Part shown: one piece after another, positions 46,438 to 55,354 of the stretch
How the letters are laid out: each line of letters starts with the position of its first letter
Numbering within the stretch: the stretch's first letter is position 1
Assembly (NCBI GenBank): GCA_902788805.1
Contig: CADALO010000002.1
Coordinates: forward strand, 254,349-318,348
Direction of reading: 5' to 3'
DNA: 64,000 nt
DNA from: an uncultured Bacteroidota bacterium
GTDB lineage: Bacteria; Bacteroidota; Bacteroidia; Bacteroidales; P3
The notes under the pieces: generated by a model
The model's input: the letters and a program-made list of their open reading frames with translations, nothing else
What the model was told of the DNA's origin: nothing
Databases searched by the model: none
Made by a program: the position numbers and the translations under genes

Positions 46438-48759
46438 TTATCTAATGATTAATATCTTGGTGGCAGAGCGCATCGAGCCGTCTTCGGCAGAGGCAAAGAC
46501 ATAGTATACTCCCGAAGCCACCTTCTTGCCGCTGTTGGTGCATCCGTTCCACACCGCCTGGCCGCCGTCGGCACGGGTCGAATAGACGGTGTGCCCTGCA
46601 GCGTCGGTGATGTGTACTATACCGTTGCGGGTAAAGCCTTTGATGGCTATCAGCCCGTCATAGTCGGGCCTTACGGGGTTGGGGAAAGCGTGAATGTCCT
46701 CCATCGGCTCGGTGAAGGCGTAGGTCGCTGTGGAGCGGTAGGACTGCAACCCCTTGTCGGTGCCAACAAACACTTCGCCGCTCCAAGGCATCACGGCAAG
46801 GCTTACAATCTTGTCGGAGAACAGCGCTGAGTTGGAAGCCGTGAAATGCTCCTTCTGCTCAAGTCCGTTGGCCGACAGCAGATAGAGGCCGCCCGTCGCT
46901 GTGCCCACCCATTTGCGGTTGGCTCCGTCGACGATGATGCAGGTTATGTTCTCGTATGCCATAAGGTATTCGCCGATACCGTTCTCGTTATAGAGAATAT
47001 TGCTGCACGTCACCGGCGAGCGTTCGCCCTCGCCTCCGTTCTGGAACACCCGGCTCAGGTCGTACACCACCTTGATGCCCTTGTTGGTGCCTATCCACAG
47101 ATGTCCCTCGTGGTCCTGCGCAACGCAGTTGACATTCGATGTCTCCAGCTTAGAGCCGTTGTTGGGATCGATATATGCCATCTTGTCCTTGCCGTCGTGG
47201 ACGAATATCTTGTTGGCGCGCCCCCAAAACAGTTTCAAGCCGTTGATGCTGTCCCAGATGATGTGGTCGATATCGCTGGCGCCCACCATATTCTGTGTTG
47301 CGAAGCTTGCCCATTCGCCATTGCTGTATCTTACAGCAAGTCCGTTGGGTTGCAAGGAGTTTGTAATCCAGGCGTTGCCTTTGTCGTCGTATGCCACAGC
47401 ACCGGTGAACAGCGACTTGAAGGACCCTTGCGTGAAGGGTGTCAGGGCGCCGTTGGTGTTGTTCTCGTTGTATAAATTTGTGACTTTGCCATCGGTAATC
47501 TCCACAATGCCGCTGCCCCACGCCGGAGCCAACCGCACCTTCTGGTTGCGCGGATTCACGGCCACGTCGAGAATGTCGTACACACCGTTCAGCAAGCCGT
47601 TGGGGTCGCTGAGGGTCTTCCAGTCGTTGCCCGACAAGGTGTAAAGGTCGGCGGGAAAATACACTCCGCTATAGGTGCTGCGGTGTCCGCCGGGAGCCAC
47701 CATCAAGTCTTTGTCGAAGGCAGTGAGGCGATAGACATTGTCGCTGGCCGGGCATTGTGGATAGAAAAGGTCCACGTGGCTCGGGTCATCGAGGCTCACC
47801 GATGCCAGCGAAGCCCAGCGATGAGCCACCCACAGGCGTCCGTCGGCAGTCAGCTCGGCATCGTTGGGTTCCATCTTCATCCAGTCAACGTCGCCGATGC
47901 GGTAATGTGAAATCAAGTTTTCGTCAAAAACCTCAACCTTGTTGTCGTGGCACAGCACTATCTTCCCCTTCGAAAACTTAAAGTTGCGCAGTTTGCCCGA
48001 TGTCATAGGCAGGAAATTCAAATCGTTGTTGTCGGTAAACAACCTTGTGACTTCTCCTGTGGCGAAGTGTGCCAGCGCCAGCACTCGGTTTGAGCCGTCC
48101 ACGGCAAGCTTTGACACAACCTGACCGGCCAGCAGCGAAGTCTCGTCGAGATGCCAGTTGCTTACGATGTTCAGCATACGGCTGTGCTTGTCGGCGGTCA
48201 TAATGCCGTTGTCGGTGGCAGCCACGATAAGGCTGTCGGTGAAAGCGATGTCGTTGATGTTCATATAGGTGCCATCGGCGCCCAGATAGTAGGTCTCCTT
48301 GATTTCCTTGCGTGTCAAGTCCACCACCACTATGCCGAACCCGCAGGCAAGATAGGCGCATCGGTCGTTGAAGCGAATGTTGTTAATCTGCTTGTTGCCG
48401 CCGATGTTGATGCGCTTGATGTCGCTGATGTTGAACACCTTGTCGTCCTTTATCAGGTCCAGGTTGGCGTTGTTGTAGGCCACAACCAGATACTTTGTCT
48501 GCTCGTCGTAGGCAAAAGTGCTGATGCCCACATCGTTCAGAATGTTGGTCTTGTTCACCCTGTTCACCGTATAGTCGCCAAGGTCGTAGTAGAACAATCC
48601 GCCTGCCCCCGAGCAGTATATGCGGTCGCCTGCCTGCACAACGGCAAACAGCTCGTTGTACGACAGGTGGTCGCGCCATTTGCCCACAGCCAGCTGTGCG
48701 TGCAGCGTGGCAAGGCTGGCGGCAAGGAGGATGGTCATTATGGCTAATCTCTTTCTCAT
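46438..48759 (-). CDS. porZ: T9SS surface protein PorZ-like (two beta-propellers plus sorting domain)
   Basis: 773 residues from ATG at 48759 (MRKRLAIMTILLAASLATLH); an upstream in-frame start inside mreD is less likely. The body consists of WD/propeller-like blades (VGKWRDHLSYNELFAVVQAG, FYYDLGDYTVNRVNK, HLWIGTNKGIKVVYD). It ends with a T9SS-type C-terminal domain beginning FPNPVRPDYDGLIAIKG. Length and domain order match PorZ, a component of the surface attachment complex that works with PorU to hand A-LPS to cargo. The start overlaps the mreD stop. Confidence 0.85.
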   Translation of the reverse strand: MRKRLAIMTILLAASLATLHAQLAVGKWRDHLSYNELFAVVQAGDRIYCSGAGGLFYYDLGDYTVNRVNKTNILNDVGISTFAYDEQTKYLVVAYNNANLDLIKDDKVFNISDIKRINIGGNKQINNIRFNDRCAYLACGFGIVVVDLTRKEIKETYYLGADGTYMNINDIAFTDSLIVAATDNGIMTADKHSRMLNIVSNWHLDETSLLAGQVVSKLAVDGSNRVLALAHFATGEVTRLFTDNNDLNFLPMTSGKLRNFKFSKGKIVLCHDNKVEVFDENLISHYRIGDVDWMKMEPNDAELTADGRLWVAHRWASLASVSLDDPSHVDLFYPQCPASDNVYRLTAFDKDLMVAPGGHRSTYSGVYFPADLYTLSGNDWKTLSDPNGLLNGVYDILDVAVNPRNQKVRLAPAWGSGIVEITDGKVTNLYNENNTNGALTPFTQGSFKSLFTGAVAYDDKGNAWITNSLQPNGLAVRYSNGEWASFATQNMVGASDIDHIIWDSINGLKLFWGRANKIFVHDGKDKMAYIDPNNGSKLETSNVNCVAQDHEGHLWIGTNKGIKVVYDLSRVFQNGGEGERSPVTCSNILYNENGIGEYLMAYENITCIIVDGANRKWVGTATGGLYLLSANGLEQKEHFTASNSALFSDKIVSLAVMPWSGEVFVGTDKGLQSYRSTATYAFTEPMEDIHAFPNPVRPDYDGLIAIKGFTRNGIVHITDAAGHTVYSTRADGGQAVWNGCTNSGKKVASGVYYVFASAEDGSMRSATKILIIR

Positions 48760-49286
48760 TGTGCAGAGCTGTTTTTCATTTTGCGAAGCAGCAACGTCTG
48801 GTATAAGATTGCCAGCAGCCAAGTCACGATAGTGCTAAGCAGGGCGGTGAAGAGAACGCTGAAGAACTCCCTGAAGCTGAACACCAGCAGCGTATAGTAG
48901 ATGATGTTGAAGGCAAAGAGCAGCAGGAACAGATATATCAGGAACTGCTGGTAGGCGACGCTGAAGATGCTTGGTGTCTCCACGCCGTCGTCGTTGTCGC
49001 GGATAATAATCTTGTCGAGCCAGATGCCGCGCAGGAACGCCACGGCGGTGCAGGCGAAAGTGTGGAAGCCGAGAATGTTGGTCGACACATCCACGCACAG
49101 ACCTGTTGCAAAGGCAATCAGCATCATCGGTATACGTCCCGTGGTGGTGGGCAGCATAGCGATGAACAAGACGTAGATGCAGGGGTTGATATAGCCTCCC
49201 AGATAGATGTTGTTGAACACCAGCACCTGCAGCAGCACGAGCAGCAGGAAACGCCCTATGTTGCGAAATATAAGTTGACTATTCAT
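48756..49286 (-). CDS. mreD: Rod shape-determining protein MreD
   Basis: 176 residues with about five hydrophobic segments (FLLLVLLQVLVFNNIYLGG, YVLFIAMLPTTTGRIPMML, FLIYLFLLLFAFNIIYYTLL). Acidic/polar IIIRDNDDGVETPS lies in a loop. MreD is an inner membrane part of the elongasome. Its start overlaps mreC by eight bases and its stop overlaps the porZ start by four, so mreC, mreD and porZ are tightly coupled. pbp2 and rodA, the usual next genes, are absent here. Confidence 0.9.
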   Translation of the reverse strand: MNSQLIFRNIGRFLLLVLLQVLVFNNIYLGGYINPCIYVLFIAMLPTTTGRIPMMLIAFATGLCVDVSTNILGFHTFACTAVAFLRGIWLDKIIIRDNDDGVETPSIFSVAYQQFLIYLFLLLFAFNIIYYTLLVFSFREFFSVLFTALLSTIVTWLLAILYQTLLLRKMKNSSAQ

Positions 49287-50115
49287 CGCCGCCCTCCGTT
49301 ATTCTCATTAGTGAATCCTGTTCTGCCTTGAAGTGGTTGTCTACCACATACACGTGGTTCAGGTTGTTGAAGTCGGTGGCCAGCCTTATGCGTATGTTGT
49401 AGAATCCGCTGCCCTGCACGCTCGTGAAATCCTCGATATATCCCACGGCGATGCCCTCGGGGAAGTCGTTGGCGAGGCCGCTGGTGACTATCGTGTCGTT
49501 CTTGTAGAGCGGGTAGGTGGTAGGTATGTCTATAAGAGTGGCATAGCGGTAGTCGCCGCCCTCCCATATCAGCGAGCCCGTCGAGTTGGTGCGCTTCAGC
49601 TTGACGCTGTGGCGGCTGTCGCTATGCAGCACGGGCATAATGGTCGAGAAGTTCTTGGTGCAGTTCACCACCACACCCACAATGCCCTTGGGCGAGATGA
49701 CGGCCATATCGACCTTCACGCCCTGCGCCGAGCCCTTGTTGATCATCATATAGTTCTTGGCCTGGTTGTACGAGTTCTTGATAACCTGCGCGTCGGTGTA
49801 CGAGTAGCGCTGCTTGTATACGGTGTCGTTCACCTGGAACACGCTGTCGCTATACGAGATATACGACGAGGCCATCTGTGCACGCAAAGCGGCGTTCTCG
49901 GCGGCCAGATATTCATTCTCGGCCTTCAGGCCGAAATAGCCCGTCACCGTCGAAACACCCTTGTGCCACGTGCCGGCCACGCGGTTGCCCACACGCACTA
50001 TGCGCGACCGCTGATAGAACGTGTTCTGCACTATCAGCAGCACCGCGATGACCTCCAGCAGGATGAAGGCTATCACGTGCGAATGCTTCCTTATGAATTC
50101 CCCTAATTTCTCCAC
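49279..50115 (-). CDS. mreC: Rod shape-determining protein MreC
   Basis: 278 residues. A single N-terminal membrane segment (VIAFILLEVIAVLLIVQN) is followed by a coiled-coil with NEYLAAENAALRAQMA. The two six-stranded beta-barrel domains of MreC follow (AQVIKNSYNQAKNYMMINKG, VDMAVISPKGIVGVVVN, HSVKLKRTNSTGSLIWEGGD). MreC is a periplasmic scaffold joining MreB to peptidoglycan synthases. It is 12 bases downstream of gmk. No mreB gene lies in the window. Confidence 0.93.
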   Translation of the reverse strand: MEKLGEFIRKHSHVIAFILLEVIAVLLIVQNTFYQRSRIVRVGNRVAGTWHKGVSTVTGYFGLKAENEYLAAENAALRAQMASSYISYSDSVFQVNDTVYKQRYSYTDAQVIKNSYNQAKNYMMINKGSAQGVKVDMAVISPKGIVGVVVNCTKNFSTIMPVLHSDSRHSVKLKRTNSTGSLIWEGGDYRYATLIDIPTTYPLYKNDTIVTSGLANDFPEGIAVGYIEDFTSVQGSGFYNIRIRLATDFNNLNHVYVVDNHFKAEQDSLMRITEGGDE

Positions 50116-50127
50116 TTGTCGTTGCTC

Positions 50128-50700
50128 CTACTTTCTGTCTTTCAGGAATGCCTCTATGGTCCGTTTGGTTTGCTCGACGGCGCGGTCGAGGTCGTCGTTG
50201 ACTATCGTCACGTCAAAGCGCGGTGCCTCATCCAGCTCCTTGGCCGAGCGACCCAGGCGCTTCTGTATCGACTCCTCGCTCTCGGTGCCGCGGCTGCGCA
50301 GTCGCTGCTCCAGCACCTCGATTGAGGGCGGCATAACGAAGATGGCAAGGGCGTCGTCGCCGAAGTAGCGCTTGATGTTGATGCCGCCGTTGACGTCGAC
50401 GTCGAAAATCACCACGCGGTCCTTGTCGCAGATGCGGTCAATCTCGCTCTTGAGGGTGCCGTAGCGTGTGCCGGCATAGACCTCTTCCCACTCCAAGAAC
50501 TGCTCGTCGCGCACGCGGCTTTCAAACTCGTCGGGCGACAGGAAGTAGTAATCCACGCCGTCGCGTTCGCCCTCGCGGGGCTTGCGACTGGTGGCGCTTA
50601 TAGAGAACTCGAAGCAGTCGAAATACTGCAGCAAGCGTTTGATGATGGTGGTCTTGCCCGACCCCGACGGGGCTGAAAAAAGTATTGCTGTGCGGGTCAT
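50128..50700 (-). CDS. gmk: Guanylate kinase
   Basis: 190 residues from ATG at 50700 (MTRTAILFSAPSGSGKTTII); an in-frame ATG 45 bases upstream adds a non-conserved leader. The enzyme phosphorylates GMP to GDP. The P-loop SAPSGSGKTT is near residue 9. GMP-binding motifs follow: ISATSRKPREGERDGVDYYF, FLEWEEVYAGTRYGT and VVIFDVDVNGG. It lies upstream of mreC in the same run. Confidence 0.95.
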   Translation of the reverse strand: MTRTAILFSAPSGSGKTTIIKRLLQYFDCFEFSISATSRKPREGERDGVDYYFLSPDEFESRVRDEQFLEWEEVYAGTRYGTLKSEIDRICDKDRVVIFDVDVNGGINIKRYFGDDALAIFVMPPSIEVLEQRLRSRGTESEESIQKRLGRSAKELDEAPRFDVTIVNDDLDRAVEQTKRTIEAFLKDRK

Positions 50701-50771
50701 TTGAGGTTCTTTAGGTTGAATGGGTTGATAATCGTTAAAGGACAAAAAATATCGTATCGGCCGACCGAAGC

Positions 50772-51683
50772 TTAGAACTTGCGGTCGAAAATGCTGTAGA
50801 AAGTCTTGACGGCGAGCGACTCGTTGTCCCAGCTGTACTGCTCGGCGATGGTGTACACATAGGCCAGGGCCTCCTCGCGGCTTTCGGTGGCGTTGAGGCG
50901 CAGTATGAAGTCGTTGTAGCCCTTCATATTGTTGTGGAACAGCTCGCTCATAAAGCTGAACTTGTCGTTGATGTTGATGATGGTGCGCAGGTCCTCGACT
51001 TTGTTCGAGGCTATCTTCTGCTCGATGCCCCCCTTCACGTTGCCGCCAAGGGTGTCGGCGATGGTGCGCTGCGCGGTCTTTTCTGTGCTGCCGGGCTTGA
51101 GATAGTCGAACAGCGACGGCTGCTCCTGCTTTGGCTCTTCCTCCGGTTCGGGAGTGGGCTCGGGCTGAGGCTGGGGCGCTGCAGGTTGCGGTTCGGGCAC
51201 TATCGGCTCCGGTTCCGGTTCAGGCTCGGGAGCGGTCGGCTCTTCTTCAAAGAGGTCGTCGTTGGGCTGACCCTCTATCTCGTCGACCGAAGGCTGGCTG
51301 CCCGAAGCGACAACGGGCTGTTCCGGCTCCGGTTCCTCGGCGTAGACGGGCTGGGCGTCGGTGTCGGCCAGCAGTATCGACGGCTCGGGTTCGGGTTCCG
51401 GCACGGCGGCTACAGGCACAGCGACAACAGGTTCAGGTGCAGCGACAACAGGCTCTGGTTCCGGCACCGCCACGTTCTCCGCTCTCCGTTCTCCGTTCTC
51501 CGTTACAAGCTTTCCGCTTTCCGCTTTCGGCAGACGGTATACGGCATCATACATTTCGCGCAGAGCCGACAATAACATATCGACCTCGATTTGGGGCACA
51601 GACCCCTCGTTGTTTTCGAGCCGCGCAGCCAGTTCCTTTATGGCTTCGACGTGGCTTGAAAGGGTTTTGCTTGCTTTTTCCAT
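50772..51683 (-). CDS. Bacteroidota protein with Pro/Glu-rich linker, function unknown
   Basis: 303 residues. The N-terminal 50 residues are helical (MEKASKTLSSHVEAIKELAA). Residues about 51-70 are encoded by two heptanucleotide repeat tracts. A long low-complexity linker of Pro-Glu and Val-Ala-Pro repeats follows to about residue 195. The C-terminal 105 residues form a conserved-looking domain (RTIININDKFSFMSELFHNN and YVYTIAEQYSWDN). No signal peptide or membrane segment is seen, so it is probably cytoplasmic. I recall similar C-terminal domains in Bacteroidota proteins of unknown role. It is the first gene of the minus-strand gmk-mre-porZ-recO run, 71 bases before gmk. Confidence 0.7.
   Translation of the reverse strand: MEKASKTLSSHVEAIKELAARLENNEGSVPQIEVDMLLSALREMYDAVYRLPKAESGKLVTENGERRAENVAVPEPEPVVAAPEPVVAVPVAAVPEPEPEPSILLADTDAQPVYAEEPEPEQPVVASGSQPSVDEIEGQPNDDLFEEEPTAPEPEPEPEPIVPEPQPAAPQPQPEPTPEPEEEPKQEQPSLFDYLKPGSTEKTAQRTIADTLGGNVKGGIEQKIASNKVEDLRTIININDKFSFMSELFHNNMKGYNDFILRLNATESREEALAYVYTIAEQYSWDNESLAVKTFYSIFDRKF
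51474..51529 (-). repeat. Two heptanucleotide tracts inside a coding region
   Basis: Four GTTCTCC-type units at 51474-51501 and three GCTTTCC-type units at 51509-51529 (plus-strand reading) lie within the Pro/Glu-linker gene. On the coding strand the first tract reads GGAGAAC, the same word as the intergenic repeat at 17165-17192. Gain or loss of a single unit would shift the frame. Confidence 0.85.
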
Positions 51684-51910
51684 ATAATGTATTCTTCGTT
51701 ATAATCTGACAATTAGCCCATTGCAGGGGTTTCTGCAACGGAAAACATTTTGTAAAAATACAATATAAAAAGCAATTGGTGAAAAAAAATGCAAACAATT
51801 TTTCAACGTTCGTTGATAACTGCTCTTCCGCCTGCCGCACATTCCTCGCCTCGGCCGTCGCCACGACCCTGCGACCCCCCCCTGTTCTCGCCGCTTTTCC
51901 GCCATATCAG

Positions 51911-52026
51911 GTCCGTTTGATGTCCGCTTGTTGTCCGCTTGATGTCCGCTTGTTGTCCGCTTTTAAAGCGGACAACAAGCGGACATCAAGCGGACAACAA
52001 GCGGACATCCATCAAACGGAGTTGGT
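51911..52026. repeat. Long 11-bp-unit palindrome, GTCCGCTT type, copy 2
   Basis: The arms contain the same four alternating units as the copy at 40710-40822, centred on T51964. The right arm holds an extra four bases (CATC duplication, about 52008-52013). It ends AAACGGAGTTGGT, matching the flank of the TGTACAA-type copies. The left flank keeps TCCGTTTGATG but has lost ACCAAC. It lies in the divergent gap between the Pro/Glu-linker gene and the M16 peptidase. The rest of 51684-52358 shows only the promoter noted below. Confidence 0.92.
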
Positions 52027-52291
52027 CGGTTGAGGGCATTGACAATCAGCGACTTCTGGATTGCGCTTTTGCGTTCGGTTTTCAGAATGGGATAATGTGC
52101 TGTGCGACAGGCAATTGACTCGAAACGAGGTACAATCGGTCGACGGATGAAGTTTTTTTCGTCGGTGCTGTAATATTTGGGCAGGCTGAAACGATTACTA
52201 TTTGCTTGTTTCCTCAAAGCTGCGATTTTCACGGTGCGGATTTTTGCCGCCGGGTAAACGGAACAGGTCGTGTTATGATAAAAATTCTTTG

Positions 52292-52299
52292 TATATTTG
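52292..52299 (+). promoter_or_regulatory. -7 promoter box before the M16 peptidase
   Basis: TATATTTG matches TAnnTTTG exactly and is 59 bases upstream of the ATG at 52359. The leader after it is AT-rich. No strong -33 TTTG is present. Confidence 0.6.
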
Positions 52300-52358
52300 C
52301 AGATGCATATTAATGAAATCAATTTAGTTAATATATTTACAAACAACAAATTAAATCG

Positions 52359-55283
52359 ATGAAAAAAGTAAAATTAATTTTTAGTTTTGTGGCCGTGATG
52401 CTCGTTCTGGGCTCATCGGCATTCGCACAAAAAAAGTATGAGTACAAAACCTATCCCAACGACCCCATCGGCGTGCGCGAGTATACGCTCGACAACGGTT
52501 TGAAGGTGTTCCTGAGTGTATACAAGGACGCTCCGCGCATCCAGACTTACATCGCCGTGCGCGCAGGTTCGAAGAACGACCCCAAGGAGACCACCGGCTT
52601 GGCCCACTATCTGGAGCATATGCTCTTCAAGGGCAGCCACCAGCTGGGTACCACCGACTGGGAGAAGGAAAAGGTCTATCTGCAGCAGATTGAGAACCTC
52701 TATGAGGTGTATCGCCGCACCACCGACGAGAAGCGCCGCGCCGAGATCTACCATCAGATTGACTCGATCAGCTATATAGCTTCGACCATCGCCATCGCCA
52801 ACGAGTACGACAAGTCGATGACCGCCATTGGCAGCGAGGGCACCAACGCCTTCACCTCGAACGACTACACGATGTATGTCGAGAACATCCCCTCAAACCA
52901 GGTGGAGCAATGGGCCAAGGTGCAGGGCGACCGCTTCCCCAACCTCGTTCTGCGTCTGTTCCACACCGAGCTTGAGGCTGTTTATGAGGAGAAGAACATC
53001 AGTTTGGCTCAGGACAGCCGTCGCGTCAACGAAATGATGTACTCCGCTCTCTTCCCCAACCACCCCTATGGCCAGCAGACCACCCTCGGCACCATCGAGC
53101 ACCTGAAGAATCCGTCGATGGTCAACATCCGCAAATTCCACGCCGCCTACTATGTGCCTAACAATATGTGCATTGCGATGTCCGGCGACTTCAACCCCGA
53201 CGAGGTTATCAAGATAATCGACAAATATATGGGCAGCTGGGTGCCCGGCCCGGTGCCTGGATTTACCAAAGTGAAGGAAAAGCCTATCACCAGCCCCATC
53301 ATCCGCCTTGTAAACGGTCAGGATCCCGAGAACCTCACTATCGCTTTCCGCGTCGAAGAGGGTAACGGCAGCCGCGACGCACTCTTGGCCCAAGCTATGG
53401 AATATGTGCTCAACAACGGCAGCTGCGGCCTCATCGACCTCAACCTCAACCAGAAGCAGCTCTGCCTCGGCGCCTACGCCGGCACTTACACGCTGAACGA
53501 TTATGCCGCCTTTGTTATCGGTGGCCGTCCCTCACAGGGCCAGAGCCTCGGCCAGCTGCGCGATATGCTGCTCGAACAACTCGACCTGCTCAAGGCTGGC
53601 CAGTTTGACGAAGACCTCATCAAGGCTGGCATCAACCAGCTGAAGCTTCAGATTATGAAGCAGGCCGAGAGCAACGACAGCCGTGCCCGCCAGATGGCCT
53701 ATGCATTTGTGCAGCACCAGACCTGGGATCAGGTGTGCAACGAGATCAACGAGCTGGCCAAGATTACGAAGAAGGACATCGTCGACTTCGCCAACCGCAT
53801 CTGCAAGGACAACAACTACGTTATCATTTACAAGCATCAGGACACCCCCGACCCTGTGGCCAAGGTCATCAAACCCGCTATCACCCCCATCAGCGTGAAC
53901 CGCGACAACGAAAGCCCCTTCCTGGCTTCAATAAAGGATGCCGCCAACAAGGCAAAGCCCATCCAGCCTGTCTTCGTCAACTTCAAGAAAGACCTGCAGA
54001 AGGGCAAGACCGCCAATGGCAGCGAGGTGCTCTATGTGAAGAACGTGGAGAACGGCACATTCAACCTGCAGTATCGCTTCGAGTTCGGCAGCAGTGTTGA
54101 CAAGACCATCGACCTGGCCGCCGACCTGCTGGAATTCCTCAACACAGACAAGTACACCGCCGAGCAGCTTCAGGAAGAGTTCTACAAACTGGCTTGCAAC
54201 TACCACGTCAGTGTAGGCAGAGAGAGCATCACCGTGAGTGTCAACGGCTTGGCTGAGAATATGGAGAAAGCTATGACCCTGCTCGAAGAGGTGATGACCA
54301 CCTGCCAGCCCAACGACGAGGCGTTGCGGATGCTCGTCGAGCGCATCATCAAGAGCCGTAACGACAGCAAGACCAACCAGCGCGCTGCCTTCAATGCCCT
54401 GAACAACTATGGCATCTATGGCGAGCAGTACGTCAAGGATATCAACCAGAGCGATGCCCAGTTGCGCAGCTATACTGCCAAGCAGCTGACCGATGCCCTG
54501 CACGGCCTCTTCAGCTACAAGCACCGCGTGCTTTACTATGGCCCGCTGAGCCTCAAGGATGTCACAGCTACTGTTGACCGCATTCACAAAGTGAAACCCA
54601 CCAAGGATGTCCCCGCCAACAATGTCTTCCATCCGCAGGCTACCACCGAGAACATCGTCCTCTTTGTTGACTACAACGCCAAGAACACCTACGTCGCCGA
54701 GTTCTTCCGTGACGTGAGGTTTGATCCTTCGCTGGTTCCCGACGTCGACCTCTTCAACGAGTACTTCGGCGGCTCGATGAACGCTATCGTCTTCCAAGAG
54801 ATGCGCGAGAAACGCTCTCTTGCCTACAACGCCAGCAGCTTCTACTTCCGCTCCAACAACAGTAAAAAAGACTGCTACTTCTACAACCGTGCCACTGTCA
54901 TTACCCAGAACGACAAGCTGCTTGATGCCCTCAACGCCTACGAGGAACTCTTCAACGATATGCCGCAGTCTGAGGCCAACTTCAAGCTGGCCAAGGATGC
55001 TCTGATCGCCGGCAGCCGCACTGCCCGCACCACCAAGTTCGGCATCATCAACAGTTACCTCAACTGTGAGCGTATGGGTTGGAAGGAGCCGCTGAGCAAG
55101 CAGAACTTCCAGGCTTACCCGAAGATGACTATGAACGACTTGGTCAACTTCCAGAAGCAGCACATCAAGGGCCAGAAGAAGACCTACCTCATCCTCGGCA
55201 AGGAGAGCGAGATGGACTTCAACGCCCTCAGCAAGTTCGGCAAGGTGAAGAAGCTGACCCTCGACGAGGTGTTCGGATACTAA
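52359..55283 (+). CDS. M16 family zinc metallopeptidase (pitrilysin-like)
   Basis: 974 residues with a signal peptide (MLVLGSSAFAQ). The inverted zinc motif HYLEHMLFKG gives His83, Glu86 and His87, followed at the usual distance by the distal Glu in the ELEAVYEEKN region. Two M16 halves are present. The second half lacks the zinc motif but retains FGGSMNAIVFQEMREKRSLA, as in two-domain M16 proteins where one half is structural. The location is periplasmic or outer-membrane-associated, and it probably degrades peptides. A terminator follows at 55302. Confidence 0.92.
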   Translation: MKKVKLIFSFVAVMLVLGSSAFAQKKYEYKTYPNDPIGVREYTLDNGLKVFLSVYKDAPRIQTYIAVRAGSKNDPKETTGLAHYLEHMLFKGSHQLGTTDWEKEKVYLQQIENLYEVYRRTTDEKRRAEIYHQIDSISYIASTIAIANEYDKSMTAIGSEGTNAFTSNDYTMYVENIPSNQVEQWAKVQGDRFPNLVLRLFHTELEAVYEEKNISLAQDSRRVNEMMYSALFPNHPYGQQTTLGTIEHLKNPSMVNIRKFHAAYYVPNNMCIAMSGDFNPDEVIKIIDKYMGSWVPGPVPGFTKVKEKPITSPIIRLVNGQDPENLTIAFRVEEGNGSRDALLAQAMEYVLNNGSCGLIDLNLNQKQLCLGAYAGTYTLNDYAAFVIGGRPSQGQSLGQLRDMLLEQLDLLKAGQFDEDLIKAGINQLKLQIMKQAESNDSRARQMAYAFVQHQTWDQVCNEINELAKITKKDIVDFANRICKDNNYVIIYKHQDTPDPVAKVIKPAITPISVNRDNESPFLASIKDAANKAKPIQPVFVNFKKDLQKGKTANGSEVLYVKNVENGTFNLQYRFEFGSSVDKTIDLAADLLEFLNTDKYTAEQLQEEFYKLACNYHVSVGRESITVSVNGLAENMEKAMTLLEEVMTTCQPNDEALRMLVERIIKSRNDSKTNQRAAFNALNNYGIYGEQYVKDINQSDAQLRSYTAKQLTDALHGLFSYKHRVLYYGPLSLKDVTATVDRIHKVKPTKDVPANNVFHPQATTENIVLFVDYNAKNTYVAEFFRDVRFDPSLVPDVDLFNEYFGGSMNAIVFQEMREKRSLAYNASSFYFRSNNSKKDCYFYNRATVITQNDKLLDALNAYEELFNDMPQSEANFKLAKDALIAGSRTARTTKFGIINSYLNCERMGWKEPLSKQNFQAYPKMTMNDLVNFQKQHIKGQKKTYLILGKESEMDFNALSKFGKVKKLTLDEVFGY

Positions 55284-55301
55284 CAAAAAATAGAAACACA
55301 G

Positions 55302-55337
55302 GAACAAGCAAGACCTTTACGGCCTTGCTTGTTCTTT
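55302..55337 (+). terminator. Intrinsic terminator after the M16 gene
   Basis: GAACAAGCAAG at 55302-55312 pairs with CTTGCTTGTTC at 55324-55334 (11 bp) and is followed by a short T-run. It lies 19 bases after the M16 stop and 18 bases before the next ATG. Confidence 0.8.
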
Positions 55338-55354
55338 AAAAACAGCCATACCCA

